Source: Culex pipiens pallens (lineage: Eukaryota > Arthropoda > Insecta > Diptera > Culicidae). Taken from it: a DNA stretch of 64,000 nucleotides. Both the position numbers and the translations under genes were made by a program. Under the pieces are notes generated by a model, which did not search any database, was not told where the DNA came from, and worked only from the letters and a program-made list of their open reading frames with translations. This document shows, piece after piece, positions 45,916 to 57,602 of this stretch. Each line of letters opens with the position of its first letter. Positions within the stretch are counted from its first letter, which is position 1. The stretch lies in assembly GCF_016801865.2 (NCBI RefSeq), contig NC_068938.1:98819925-98883924 (forward strand), in the 5' to 3' direction.

Positions 45916-46200
45916 CAAACCAAACCACTACTGCCGCGAATTGCAGCTGCTCAATGAGCTAGTCACGGTTTTGCGGTTCAGTGAATGGATCTCAAAAATT
46001 CGTGTCAGCGTCGCCGATTTTCGCGTCATGACCCCTGACATTTTTAGCACTGGCCTCAACAATCAAGCCTTCGGACACCTAGTTTCGAGTAGGAATCTCG
46101 TAATCGAGAACGTCAAGGCAATGCTTTAGAGCGAATAATTTGATTTTGATTACTTCTATTATTAAGAGGCAGTATTTGTAGATTCTGCTCGGTTTGTTCT

Positions 46201-47540
46201 AGAGGTCGTATCGAGGTGCTCCGATTTGGATGAAACTTTCAGGATTTGTTTGTCTATACATGAGATGAACTCGTGCCAAATATGAGCCCTCTATGACAAA
46301 GGGAAGTGGGGTAAAACGGGCATTGAAGTTTGAGGTCCAAAAAACATGAAAAATCTTAAAATAGCTCGCATTTCCGTAAAACTTCATCAATTCCAACTCT
46401 CTTATATGCATTCGAATGGTCTTTTGAAGCCCTTCAAAATGTGCTATAGACATCCAGGATTGGTTTGACTTTTTCTCATAGCTTTTGCAAATTTCTGTTA
46501 AAAATGGATTTTTTTAAAACCTTAATAGCTTTTTGCAACAGCCTCAAACACCCATACTCCCATAGGTCAAAAGTTAGGGAATTTCATGGACTTTAAGCCT
46601 ACGGTATTAACTTTTTGGCCAATCGCAGTTTATCTCATAGTTTTACGATTTTTCTATAACAAACATTTTACAACGTTTGTTTTTGCCCTGTAGGCCTCCA
46701 TAGCGGCACTTTTTGGTCTCAATTTTGACATATTCGGAATCCTCAGGAAATTTTACATTAGATTGAGATGTTGGAGTTATGAATTTGATTAAGAAAATAA
46801 TTAAATAAAACATTTATGAAAAAAAAGTTAGATTTTTCATACCCTGTGTTCAATACGTCAAATGCTGTATCAAGTAGGCGAATACCTGTTTTACCCATAA
46901 TCCAACAAAATGCTAAATAATATTTTCATTTATTCTAAATGGCATTTTTTCCAATCAAATTCAAAATTCCAACACCTCAATCTAATGTAAAATTTTCTGA
47001 GATTCCGAATATGTCAAAATTGAGACCAAAAAAAGCCACTATGGAAGCCTACAGGGCAAAAACCAACGTTGTAAAATGTTTGTTATAGAAAAATCGTAAA
47101 ACTATGAGAAAAACTGCGATTGGCCAAAAAGTTAATACGGTAGGCTTATAGTCCTTGAAATTCCCTAACTTTTGACCTATGGGAGTATGGGTGTTTGAGG
47201 CTGTTGCAAAAAGTTATTAAGGTTTAAAAAAAAAACAATTTTTAACAGTAATTTGCAAAAGCTATGAGAAAAAGTCAAACCAATCCTGGATGTCTATAGC
47301 ACATATTGAAGGGCTTTAAAAGACCATTCGAATGCATATAAGAGAGTTGGAATTGATGAAGTTTTACGGAAATGCGAGCTATTTTAAGATTTTTCATGTT
47401 TTTTGGACCTCAAACTTCAATGCCCGTTTTACCCCACTTCCCTTTGTCGTAGAGGGCTCATATTTGGCATGAGTTCATCTCATGTATAGACAAACAAACC
47501 CTGAAAGTTTTATCCAAATCGGAGCACCTCGATACGACCT
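46201..47540. repeat. 1.34-kb palindromic repeat
   Basis: The left arm starts AGGTCGTATCGAGGTGCTCC and the right arm ends with its complement at 47540. The phrases CAAAGGGAAGTGGGGTAAAA and CCTATGGGAGTATGGGTGTT-type motifs occur in both arms. A spacer lies at about 46830-46930. Motifs resemble the 36.4-39.0 kb palindrome (GGGAAGTGGGGCAAA), so the two are distant relatives. No clear target duplication. Confidence 0.82.
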
Positions 47541-48028
47541 GTTTCACATCGGTGAAAAACTCGCTCTTAAAAGGTTGTGTTCTTTCAATGTCAAATCAAT
47601 GTTTATTATTTTTAAAATTTTGATTTACGCCAAATCCAAACACATCGAAGAACCTGATCAATGCTTTTTGCCTACACCACCTTTACCTTACTAAAAACGA
47701 TTTTCACTAAAGCTCGGAAAATTGAAACAAGGGTGTTAGTAAGATGGGTATGAAGCCAGGATTCACCGTGGTAAGTGATGTGGCCGGTCAAAGTTATTTA
47801 TAGTCCTTAATTCTTCGTATGTTCTTAGATTCCAATTCGGTTCACCAAGCTTTTTGTGGTGAATTCTGGTCGTGTTGAAAGTTCAATATTCGCCTAACGA
47901 ATATGCAATTAGAAAAGTTCTTGAATTCAACTTTGCATTAATTATTTGCATTGTCCTGTTCTTAGGTTCACAGATTCCAATCAAGTTTCTTGGATTCTTA
48001 TAGCATTCTTAATCCTTCTAGTCAACTA
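47541..48028. other. Unassigned sequence
   Basis: No gene, TIR or RNA feature recognised. Confidence 0.3.
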
Positions 48029-48237
48029 AGCCTCGATGGTCTGGTGGTTAGCATTTTTGTCTGCTGATCCAAAGGACGGGGGATTGAACCCCGCCGCGAG
48101 CTGATGCATTTTTCGATCATATTCAAGTGTGCAGAATTCCTTCTTTCCATAATTTCTCGATAGGAGCAGATGAGAATCGATTCCAGAACCTTCCGCTTAC
48201 AAAACGAACAGCGTAATCATTCAGCCACGCCTACCCC
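48029..48237. mobile_element. Convergent pair of tRNA-like modules
   Basis: On the plus strand GCCTCGATGGTCTGGTGGTTAG and B box GGGGATTGAACCCC (48029-48100) form a tRNA-like head. On the minus strand at about 48237-48160, GTGGCTGAATGATTACGC and GGTTCTGGAATCG resemble A and B boxes facing it. The anticodon arms are poor, so these are SINE-like relics rather than tRNA genes. Confidence 0.5.
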
Positions 48238-48634
48238 TAATACCGAGATATGATATTATTCTCATTTAAAAAAAAACATACATGGATGCACAGAACATGT
48301 CAAAAATCTTACTCAAAAGAGTTTTCTAAACATTTTTTTAAATCATTCAACATTTAAAGATGTATAACATGGTTACCAGGTTTGATAAAAGCTGCTAAAT
48401 ATGCCTTTACCTCAAATAACATACAACAAAACTGTCTGTAAATATTGCCAGGGTGGTTACAAAAATGTAAATTTTCGTAAATGAAAAAGACACTTTTTTT
48501 CAAATAAGCTCAGAGCCGTTTCTATCAATTGTAGCTGTCTTGGATGCAAATGAAAGGTTATTAGTTTGGCAATTTGGACAAAAAACTTGTAGAGAGTTTG
48601 AAAAAGTCTAACATTTGAAAAAGTTCTATGAAAA
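48238..48634. other. Unassigned AT-rich sequence
   Basis: No feature recognised before the hAT target site at 48627-48634. Confidence 0.3.
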
Positions 48635-49979
48635 CAGGGCTGCGGAGTCGGGTCATATTTCAAGCGACTCCGACTCCGACTCCGGCTTTCTGAGATTAGC
48701 CGACTCCGACTCCGACTCCGGCTCCGGCTTTCAGATCCAACCGACTCCGACTCCGACTCCAACTCCGGTCTACTAACTCTAGCCGACTCCAACTCCGACT
48801 CCGACTCCAGCTTTCAAAAAATGGTTGGCTCCGACTCCGACTCCAACTCCACATATTTTTAAATGTTTAAAAAGTCAGTTAACTATTATTTCGTAAACAT
48901 TGATAAATAGGATGATTTAAAAACTCTCTACGTGGAAAAAACGAAAAAAAAATTCTAGGTTTACCAGTTTTATACGTTATTGAAACAGAAAAAAAAAACT
49001 TTGGTTTTGAAGGCATTTTCAGAAGAACAGTTTGGTAAGTAAATTTGATTTATTTACTTAACCTCAAATTTTCATTAAATTTATTAAAAGCTAAAATATT
49101 AAATTGTTATTGTTTTAAAGATCATTAAAAGAAAGCTGGTCTTAATGATCGATTTAACATATAAATTGAATTAGCTCACTTTTAGATTGACATTTATATG
49201 AAGCATAGTGACTATCAAAGTCACCTTGTTTTTTTTAAATAACAATTTTAAACGAAACTGTTTTTTAAAGCTCAATTGTTATTTTTAAGACGTACATGGA
49301 CATCGTGCCATGGCTGAAGAAGATGATTATTATTACAAATCAATGTATCTTAAAAAAATCTTCGTGGTAAGAACGCTTCAAGGGTCTTTTTCAAATATCC
49401 GTGACCTAGAAAATATTTTACCCAGGAATTTTGGATTTATTTGAATTTTTTATTTTTTTATATATATTTAAAAGCGGGCGCGCGATACTTTCTGCATCTT
49501 CACCTAAAACGAAACTTTATGAATGGTCGTGCGCCTCCATTAAAATATGTGAAAAAACTTTGAATTGGATAAAAAACAAAAATCAACAGGTAATTTTTTT
49601 TCTAGGTCACGGATATTTCAAAAGGATCCTTAAGCTCCCTTACATGAATATTTTTTTAGATACATTTAGTTGCAATGATAATCACCTTCCGTCATATTGG
49701 CGTGGGACAAAAAGTATGAAAAAATTCTTACCGGTTGAAAAATATTTTGATTTTGATTTGTTTTGAATAATATTTGAAGTATAAATTAAAATCCTATCAT
49801 TTTTCTTTACATTTATTTTATCTTGAAATCCTATCCTGTCCTAAAATCTTGAAATTTGTTCAATGGAAATTTGCAACAATATCAAAATAGTTTGCCTAAG
49901 GATCAACATTCTCAGGTTTTAGTAGAGAAGTAGTAAACATTGAGATAATCGATATATTTAACATTTTTAATGATGATTT

Positions 49980-51009
49980 GGCTGTCGTTTTTTTCTCTGT
50001 CCGAAGTGGAATTTTCTCAAGATTTGTTTTTTGGTTGAGTTCTGTTCCGTTGGATGTTGGATTGCTAAACCGGCCTGGATGGATGGATCGCACAGGTGGG
50101 GGTGCTAGAGCAGGACAGACCCCGCAACCTACCTCATTCCGGGTAGGTTGCGGAACTGGAATCTGAAGGCCGTCGAAACTTCCCCGACGACGAAGGTTCG
50201 ACCGGGAAATGGACAACTTCCGGAAGCCTGAGAACACTGGAACGCGCATTGGGAAGGTGGCGAGCGCAGTCCATCTCCGCGTGAATGGACCTGGTCGAAG
50301 TCAAAATCCCAGGAACGAAACGGAAATCGGAGCCGTGGGACCGGTTAAGGTGGAGTACAGTTGCAGCGGGGAGATTACATTGCCACTGTTTCGACGAAAA
50401 GAGAAAAAGAAGAACGATGGAGCAGATTACGAGTGGAGCGTTTGCAATCGGAAGCAGCCCAACCGGGGACCGGCCTTTCGATATTAGGTGTATCTTGCGA
50501 GACGCTTGAAGAGAAGCTGATTTTGAAGAAGATATCAACTGGTGAGCTCGTTCTTTTTATAAAACAAGTATTCTTTCATTTATTCTGACACACACACACA
50601 TCACTTAAGACAACAAAGCAAAATTATTACTATATACGCGGTAGGGTGTTCCCTTGGTCGTTCGCTGTGAGTTGTGGATTGCCTGCTTCTCTAATGAAGG
50701 TTCGACTAAGGGGGCATGCTTATTAATTTCTCGTCGCTCCATACCCTCAGTGACGTGATGGGAGCAAGGGCGTCTATGCAAAGTGTCCCTACACCCGCTA
50801 CAAATTTCCGGCGCTTGGGGAGGGAAGCGGGAAACCATTTTGATCTATGCGCCGGTATTTGTAGCATTAAAATTCGTGCAAAAAAACTTATGCACGTGGG
50901 TGTACAGATTACGGAGTAAAAGATGATCGAATTGTTCACCTAGCGCTCACATGTGTTCCAGGACCAAGTTGCCTGCGGGTATGGGGATCATACATACATA
51001 CATACATAC
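49980..51009 (+). mobile_element. Retroposon with 24-bp TSD and (CATA)n tail
   Basis: A 1030-bp GC-richer insert in the hAT interior. The 24 bases at 49956-49979 are repeated exactly at 51010-51033, and the insert ends in CATACATACATACATACATA-type repeats, so it arose by target-primed reverse transcription on the plus strand. The related hAT copy at 57390-57420 shows the unoccupied site. Several overlapping frames (62-134 codons, both strands) cover 49978-50588, but no endonuclease or reverse transcriptase motif was seen. It may be a LINE with its middle deleted or a non-autonomous derivative. A CA run sits at 50589-50600. Confidence 0.85.
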
Positions 51010-51620
51010 ATTTAACATTTTTAATGATGATTTCAAAATAAGTCACATTTTTTTTATATTTGTTGTCAGTTTCAAATATTTTAAGCGCGACAACTTGATT
51101 TTTTTTTGTACAAAGTTATAAACGAAATGTGCAACATGGGTTCCAAGTAATAGATTGTTCTAATCGTTGAATATCTGTTGGAAGAGTTATACTGTCAGTT
51201 TTTTTTCGATTTCCATAAATAGTAATTATTATTTTTTATCTTTTGATGTACCTCGTAACTTTTTTTCCGAACATTGATTTACTTGAAGCCTCCAAGACAT
51301 TCACTCTCGGGGTATAAGATGACTGTGTGAGTACTTTTTCAGCAAGAACTGTATTAAATTTGGTCAAATTTGAATTTAAAGGGTACATAAATATCGGCAA
51401 AAGGATGCAGTCAAAAATCAATTAAATATATCTGACTACAAAACCAATATAGTTTTAAATTTTTTGAGTTATGATGACACTACATACTTGGGTAAGAGCT
51501 GATAATCAGGTTATCATTTAGTGATCATAGATCTCCTAAAAAATGAAAAATTGCAACGCAGCGCATGCGACTTGAAACCCAATTAAAAATATTAGAAGTT
51601 TTGTAAATTAAGCTGTATAA

Positions 51621-51813
51621 ACCCAAGTAACATTTTTTCCAGGAGTTCTACAAGTGCTCTTCAAGATAGCTACAGCATAGCAGTTTGGACCGCGGTAGGA
51701 TAAAACTCTCTTCAAGTACTCTTCCAAACTCTTGAAGAAGCGGTCCAAACTGCTATGCTGTAGCTATCTTGAAGAGCTCTTGTAGAACTCCTGGAAAAAA
51801 ATGTTACTTGGGT
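51621..51813. mobile_element. ACCCAAGTAAC MITE, near-perfect hairpin
   Basis: 193 bp, starting ACCCAAGTAACATTTTTTCC and ending with the complement. The inverted match extends about 80 bp per side (AGTTCTACAAG, TAGCTACAGCATAGCAGTTT). No target duplication is clear. A partial relative occurs at 53203-53270. Confidence 0.8.
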
Positions 51814-52064
51814 AGCAAATACTGAAAAATAAAAAAAAAACATATTTTTTGTTGAATTTAACATAACTCCGACTCCGACTCCAACTCCGGGTAATCAGAA
51901 ATTTTCGGCTCTGACTCCGACTCCGACCCCAGCTAATAAGATTTAGCCGACTCCGGCTCCGACTCCGACTCCAGCTGTTCGAGTTTTGACGACTCCGACT
52001 CCGACTCCGACTCCACCGACTCCGGCTTCGACTCCGACTCTGACTCCGCAGCCCTGTATGAAAA

Positions 52065-52477
52065 CTCCTTCAATTGGTGTTTTAATCGTGTCTGAACCAA
52101 AGGGTCTATGTCTGGAAATATTCTTATCGGATATTATCGGAATTTGAGATGACCATCCGAACCCAAGATATTCATTTATTAAAAACGACAAGCTGCGCGC
52201 AAAAACAAAAAGATGGTAAATAATCACGAATGGGAAAATCTACTATTTTCACTAAAACGATAACGATAACGCGATAACTTTAGAGAATCAAAAATAAGCT
52301 ATTAATTTTGGGGTATTAAAAGTCGCGTCTTTTAATAACAAAAAAAAATATTCTCTTAAATAAACATAAATTGCATCTGACCGTTTTGAAAGTTTTAGTA
52401 AGTCCCGAAATTTGATTGAATTAGGGAACAGAATATTTTCAGGCTGTAAAAAAATGGCTTGAAATTCATTATTTTAT
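52065..52477. other. Unassigned AT-rich sequence
   Basis: No gene or repeat boundary recognised. Confidence 0.3.
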
Positions 52478-52481
52478 TTAA

Positions 52482-53090
52482 GGGGTTTCATACATGTAAA
52501 GCGGCAAAAATGTCAAGGGTTGGTATGAGCTCATACAGAATCTTTTTTTCAATCAGTTTTCAGAGCATTAAAATTAACAAAATAATCTTGAAGACATTTG
52601 GTTGTATCATTTCCGAGATACAGCTATTTAAAGTTAGCAATTTCACGATATCTCAACACTGCTTTGACCAAATCGGCTCAACATTTTGGTGAAGACTCGT
52701 TAAACTGGTCCCGTGTGCATGACGAAGGTCGATTTTCAAAAAGCTTATCTAAAAAAACGATTGTAATAATTTTATGTTTTTCATATAAAAAGTATTCAGT
52801 TTTTTTTATTTTTGTATCTTACAAAAAAATAACAAAATTTCAAAATCGGGCTTCGTCATGCACACGAAATATGTCTTAAGAATCTTCATCCAATTTGGTC
52901 CATCCAATCTCGAGATATCTTGACACCCATAAGTCAACTCAGCGTTTCGAGAAAAACGTTAAGAATGTTTGATAGTGCGCTTTGCGCATGGCAAAATTTC
53001 AAACTTAAATCGTCTGTTACTCACTTAATCATGAAATATCTTCATGAAACTTTCTCGAGTCAAAAATATGTATTGTAAAATTTTACCTCA
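52482..53090 (+). mobile_element. TTAA-site MITE, copy 4, right end missing
   Basis: TTAA (52478-52481) then GGGGTTTCATACATGTAAA and the family interior (GACGAAGGTCGATTTTC, CATGAAATATCTTCATGAAA). The right tip is absent; similarity fades near 53060. Confidence 0.75.
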
Positions 53091-53202
53091 AGAAATGGGT
53101 AAACCTTGCTGAATTTCACATTTCATACAAAAATTAACGTAACATTTAAGAGAATCAAACAGAAGCTTTACAAAAACTATTTTTCAGAAGAATACCGGCA
53201 AA

Positions 53203-53270
53203 ACCAAGTAACGATATGTTTCAGGAGTTCTACAAGAGCATTCCAAGAACTCTGGGTATATCACCATATC
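53203..53270 (+). repeat. Fragment of the ACCCAAGTAAC MITE
   Basis: CCAAGTAAC, then CAGGAGTTCTACAAGAGC and CCAAGAACTC follow the left arm of 51621-51813. Confidence 0.5.
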
Positions 53271-53290
53271 AAATGCTCTGTTTCACATAA

Positions 53291-53448
53291 GGCGTCATCC
53301 ATAAAGTATGTCACGCTCTAGGGGGGGAGAGGGGGGGTTTGAGCAAGTGTGACATTGCATGTTATAAGTATAGGAAAAGCGTGACAAAGGGGGGGAGGGG
53401 GGGTAAATTTTGGCTGATTTTTGCGTGACGTACTTTATGGATGAAGCC
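53291..53448. mobile_element. Harbinger-like MITE with TAA target, G-rich interior
   Basis: 158 bp from GGCGTCATCCATAAAGTATG to CTTTATGGATGAAGCC, flanked by TAA (53288-53290, 53449-53451). A 3-bp TAA duplication with GG-initial tips fits PIF/Harbinger. The interior has several runs of 5-8 G on the plus strand, able to form a G-quadruplex. Confidence 0.75.
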
Positions 53449-53451
53449 TAA

Positions 53452-55911
53452 CAGTCAAATTAAGAAAAACAGCACAGTTAAAGCAATGAATTTGCAAAGA
53501 AAAACCCAGCTTAAAACTGCAGCCTGTTTTCGAGCGGTCTGTAGGTTCCACTTGAGACCACCCTGAATTTGCTGGACCGAAGGGGTCCAAAAATAAATAT
53601 CCAATTAAGACGTTTGCCAACTGCTGACCAACTACGAAAGTGAAGAAGACACACCTTTCAGCAATACATACTTCGTATAAATGAAAATCTATTTGGTAAC
53701 GGAGACGCAAGGGTCAACGGCTTACCCTGAATGCAGCAGCAGCAGCATGGGATGGATACAGGTGAACTCCGTTGGTCTTTTCAAATCTGTAATTAAAATG
53801 CAGAAAATTTGTGGCTTTTGACACCCCTTCTTTAACAGCTGCGTAATGACCATTGGGTGCAAGACGGGCAATGTGAATAAAGCAGCTTTTATATGACTAT
53901 AAATATTGATCATTTTCTGTTGTGCTGTTAATTTTTTTTAAACATATTTGACTTAGGCCTGAACTAAAACAGATTTAAAACGTTCAAAAGCAATAAAAGA
54001 TAAATGACGTCACTCACATAGGCATTTTAATTTTTGATTAGCTCCAAAACAAACCATAATCGTTTCTTGGCATGCAGTATTGAGCCTCCGACGTCAATTC
54101 ACCCAAAGTTTGACTCTTTGACGATCCGTTCACGGTAATAATTTCATCTTCCACCACCAGCACCGTCCTTCTTCAGTGTGTTGGGGTTGGTTTGGGTTTT
54201 GAACACACTGGGGAAACTCGGTCGCAATCAATTCGTCGGGCACGTAATCATTTATATACCATCGAAAAGTAAAATTAAAAACATAAGAGTTGAATGAAAA
54301 TTGATGTGAGACCAGCACCAACAAAAAGTAAAAGAGTTGTCTCTCAGTAACGGTCAGCGGATCGCTCGTTTCAGGGTCTTGCTGCCGTATTTTGGGTTTT
54401 TTTTTGTGGCCCGATGACCATTAGATACAGGTGCAGCAAGACAGTTGGATTCGAGCTGGTGGAAAGATTTTCTCTCCTTCTTTATTTGATACTTTTATTA
54501 ACAATTTGATGCACGTTTCGAGCTCATGGGGAGCGATAATCGGCTAATAAAATCAAGCAATGGAAAGCAAGATGAAGTTATTTTATTATTAACAATTGCG
54601 GTACATTATATTTGTCAATATTTATTGAATTAGGAGTTGGTATGATCACGTTCGACGGCAGTGAATTTTTCAGTAATGGAAGATTGCAGAAAAGCTCAAT
54701 GAGACAAATATTAATATTTGTTTGGCTCTAACTTTCCATACACGTTCGATGCGTTGAAGGAAGCTATTTTTCATACAAAAAAGACAAACAAAATTCAACA
54801 TTGTGTTTCAGAAAGAATGTTGTGATGAGAAATGCGTAAAAAATTCAATTTTTTTTGTGGGTTATTTTAAAGATGCCAAAAAATGCCTTCTTTTGAACAA
54901 TACGCAAGTTCATCATATTATGTGAACTAAATTGATGATTTGTAAAAATACATTTTTTTTATTTAAGTTTCTAAGGCTATTACAAATTATTTCAAACTTT
55001 TTGTCCTTCAGTCCTGGTCGAAGACAAGGGGAGGTAGTGTATACAATTAAAAAAAAATAAAACTTATATATATTTAAACTATCTACAATTTTATTTCAGT
55101 TTTCAGCATTAAAAATAGAATTCCTAAAGTAAACCTTTTTCAATACTCGTTTTTTTAGGGGACCGCAAAGACATGCATAATCTGGTACCATAAATATGTT
55201 TAATATTGTCATGTTTTTTTCGAAAAAAATTTTCAGGTGAAAAATTAGCAATTTGTTATAAGAAATGACTCGACAATTTGTTCTGATAAAGTGCAACGCT
55301 TTCAATTTATTGAAATTTTACTTGTTGGTCAGACTGCTTTTTGCTGGAGTTCAGCCTCCTAACGATTAAATTAATTTTGCTCAGTGTCCAGCCATCAGTG
55401 TCATCAACTCGTTATAACTCGGAAAATATTGGATCGATTTTCAATGATAAAAAAATAATCTTATAATAAATTTTCTTCCCTTTTTATTATAACTAATTTT
55501 AATAAAAAATAAGTAGGGCTAGTGATTTATCACGGCACGAAAATCGAAATTTTACAGCAGCCAATCACAAAACATTCTAATTTCATGAAACATTTAAGAC
55601 TGTTTTTAAAGAACCAAAAAATGAATTATTTCAACACTTTGATGTAAAGTTATAGAACTCTGCGATTGGATCAATATGGACAGATTATTTTGAACACGAA
55701 ACATTCAATAAAAACTGTTTTCTTGGCTTAAGTTAACCAGAAAACTTCAATGAAAATTACCAGTAAAAAATGTAGTTGATAGTTCTGGAAATTAAATTTT
55801 ATGGGTGTCCCTCGGTCATGTAATTGTCAAAAATTCTCTGCTGTTTTACTCAAAGTTTTACTTCTCTTTCCAATCTGTGGTCTCAGGAATCCAAGTTTGT
55901 AAAAGGCCTTT
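53452..55911. other. Mostly repeat-poor unassigned region
   Basis: 53455-54500 has balanced composition, with a CAG run at 53734-53746. Frames up to 91 codons (53710-53435, -) are unrecognised. At about 54971-55035, TAAGGCTATTACAAATTATTT is a diverged tip of the element at 61155. Confidence 0.35.
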
Positions 55912-56282
55912 CACAGCTAAAAATCCGATGGTAAAATCGCATGCAGAAGCATGCATATCACCTTCGTCAAAATAAACACTTAATATTACACACTGCATGT
56001 ACAATTTTTGCAAACACAAAAAAAAAAGTTGCAACCGACGGGATTCAAACCCAGCACCAACAGTAAGGACTGGCGCCTTAGCCCACTCAGCCATCAGACC
56101 GATGAAAATCTGTTAGGATAAACGCATATATGAACTTAACATTTCGGTCAAGTAGGTTTTTCTATACTGATGAGCTACATATTTCAGGGTGTAAAATCAC
56201 ATAAAATTGCATAAAATAATGCAATATTTATTTTACACCTAGGTCTTTTACACGCATCTGGATTACTATTTTTTTAGCTGTG
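55912..56282 (-). mobile_element. CACAGC TIR element with internal tRNA-like module, copy 1
   Basis: Ends CACAGCTAAAAATCC and TTTTTTTAGCTGTG. On the minus strand (about 56099-56029) is a tRNA-like unit with A-box-like TGGCTGAGTGGGCTAAGG and B box GGGTTTGAATCCC, of the leucine/serine D-arm type. It is followed by an A-rich run on the plus strand (56018-56027). The second copy at 62798 has the same module in the same place, so it belongs to the element. No clear target duplication. Confidence 0.75.
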
Positions 56283-57099
56283 TTGTGATGTTTAAATTAC
56301 ATCACTCACCAGTTCAGTTGACATTTGCGCGAATACCGTATACCGGGGTGACATTATAGGCTGAAGTTAATTTATGTAAAATGAAAAATACGAATTGCAT
56401 ACAAACATAATAATACTGAGCTTGGTTGAGAAGTGTTCGTAGAACCTAAAGAAGAAGTTTCCAACAAATTCCGAAATGTTTTAAAAGTTAGTTAACTTTA
56501 ATCATGAAAAAAAAATTAATAGGATTATTGATATACTCTCAAAGGTCCTGTATTTCTCAATGGAAATTGTTCCAATCAAAACACGGAAAATTAGTATCAA
56601 GGTTACAAGTTTTAGTGTTATTGAAACAGAAATCAAAAATATCTTCAGATTTAAAAGCATTTTCAGTATTCATAGTTGTTAGTTAATTTGGATGTGATTT
56701 TTTTTAAATAATTTAACTTTTTATTTACTCATCGTCAAATTTACTATTGATTTTTTTATGAAACATTAGAAGAAACTTCATGATCCACTTGACAAATAAA
56801 TTAAATTTGCTCACTAGCTGACACAGTGACTATCAAAGTCACCCCGGTTTTTAAAATAACAATTTTCAACGAAACTATTTTTTAAAGCTCTACTGATTTT
56901 AATCAAAGACGGACATGGACATTGTGTGATCCAGCCTAGTACATGTTTTAGAGATTATTCTTACCGATAGAATTATATTAGGAATTAAATTAAAATCCTA
57001 TCAATATTAACCCGGTTCAGGTATTTTTTTTTTTTTTCAAAATAGTCTAAAGATTTATTCAACGATATTTTGTAAAAATCAAAGTAATTGATATATCTA

Positions 57100-57389
57100 T
57101 CTATATATATAAAAAATTTCGATGGTTTTGTTCGAACGCGAATCAGTTCAATACGGAGCGTCGGATCGAGGTGCTCTTTGTTGCGTTGGGTTCGTATAAG
57201 CCCAAGGAAGGTTCTTACGCCAAAAAGTGGCAAATTTGGCCACTCTGGAACCGATTCCGGAAAATCAGCAGATTGTATGGAAAAAGTTGCGTAAAATCAA
57301 ATTTTGATCATAGGAGGCGGAACAAGGAAAAAGCTAAAAACGTCAACAAACGAAAAAAGGAAAAGACGAAGTTTTTCGGGTATGGCTTG
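57100..57389 (+). mobile_element. Helitron-like element, copy C
   Basis: Opens TCTATATATATAAAAAATTT preceded by A, carries the shared body and ends GACGAAGTTTTTCGGG then GGCTTG followed by T. The A/T insertion context is typical. It lies within a few bases of the place where the other hAT copy holds its retroposon. Confidence 0.82.
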
Positions 57390-57602
57390 TTTAATATATT
57401 CAATGATTATGGCTAAATTATTTGATACTTTTTGTCAGTCTCAAATATTCTTTAATTTTTTTGTTCTTACTAACAAAATGTGCATGATAGGTGTTTAGTA
57501 AAAGATTATAATAATAGTTGATAATTCTTTGGAAGAGTTATGTTTTAGTTAAGTACTGATAGTGAACCTTTATTTTTCCGATTTCCAAAAAAGTGTTTTT
57601 AA

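Larger units (their letters stand above)
48635..52056. mobile_element. GACTCC-repeat hAT-type element, 8-bp TSD
   Basis: 3422 bp from CAGGGCTGCGGAGTCGG to GACTCCGCAGCCCTG, with TATGAAAA at 48627-48634 and 52057-52064. Both ends carry dense GACTCC/GGAGTC subterminal repeats (48650-48850 and 51865-52050), probable transposase-binding arrays. The AT-rich interior has a 111-codon frame (49431-49766, +) that I do not recognise. It is interrupted by a retroposon (49980-51009) and a MITE (51621-51813). A decayed relative lies at 56430-58290. Confidence 0.9.

Noticed and set aside
48640..48850. GACTCC microsatellite as an independent locus
   Set aside because: The repeats are the subterminal array of a hAT-type element with exact 8-bp duplications at 48627 and 52057.
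49431..49766. 111-codon frame as a hAT transposase remnant
   Set aside because: No catalytic or dimerisation motif of hAT transposases could be recognised.
55912..56282. Possible tRNA-Leu or tRNA-Ser gene on the minus strand
   Set aside because: The anticodon and variable arms are poor, and the unit recurs inside the same TIR element at 62798.
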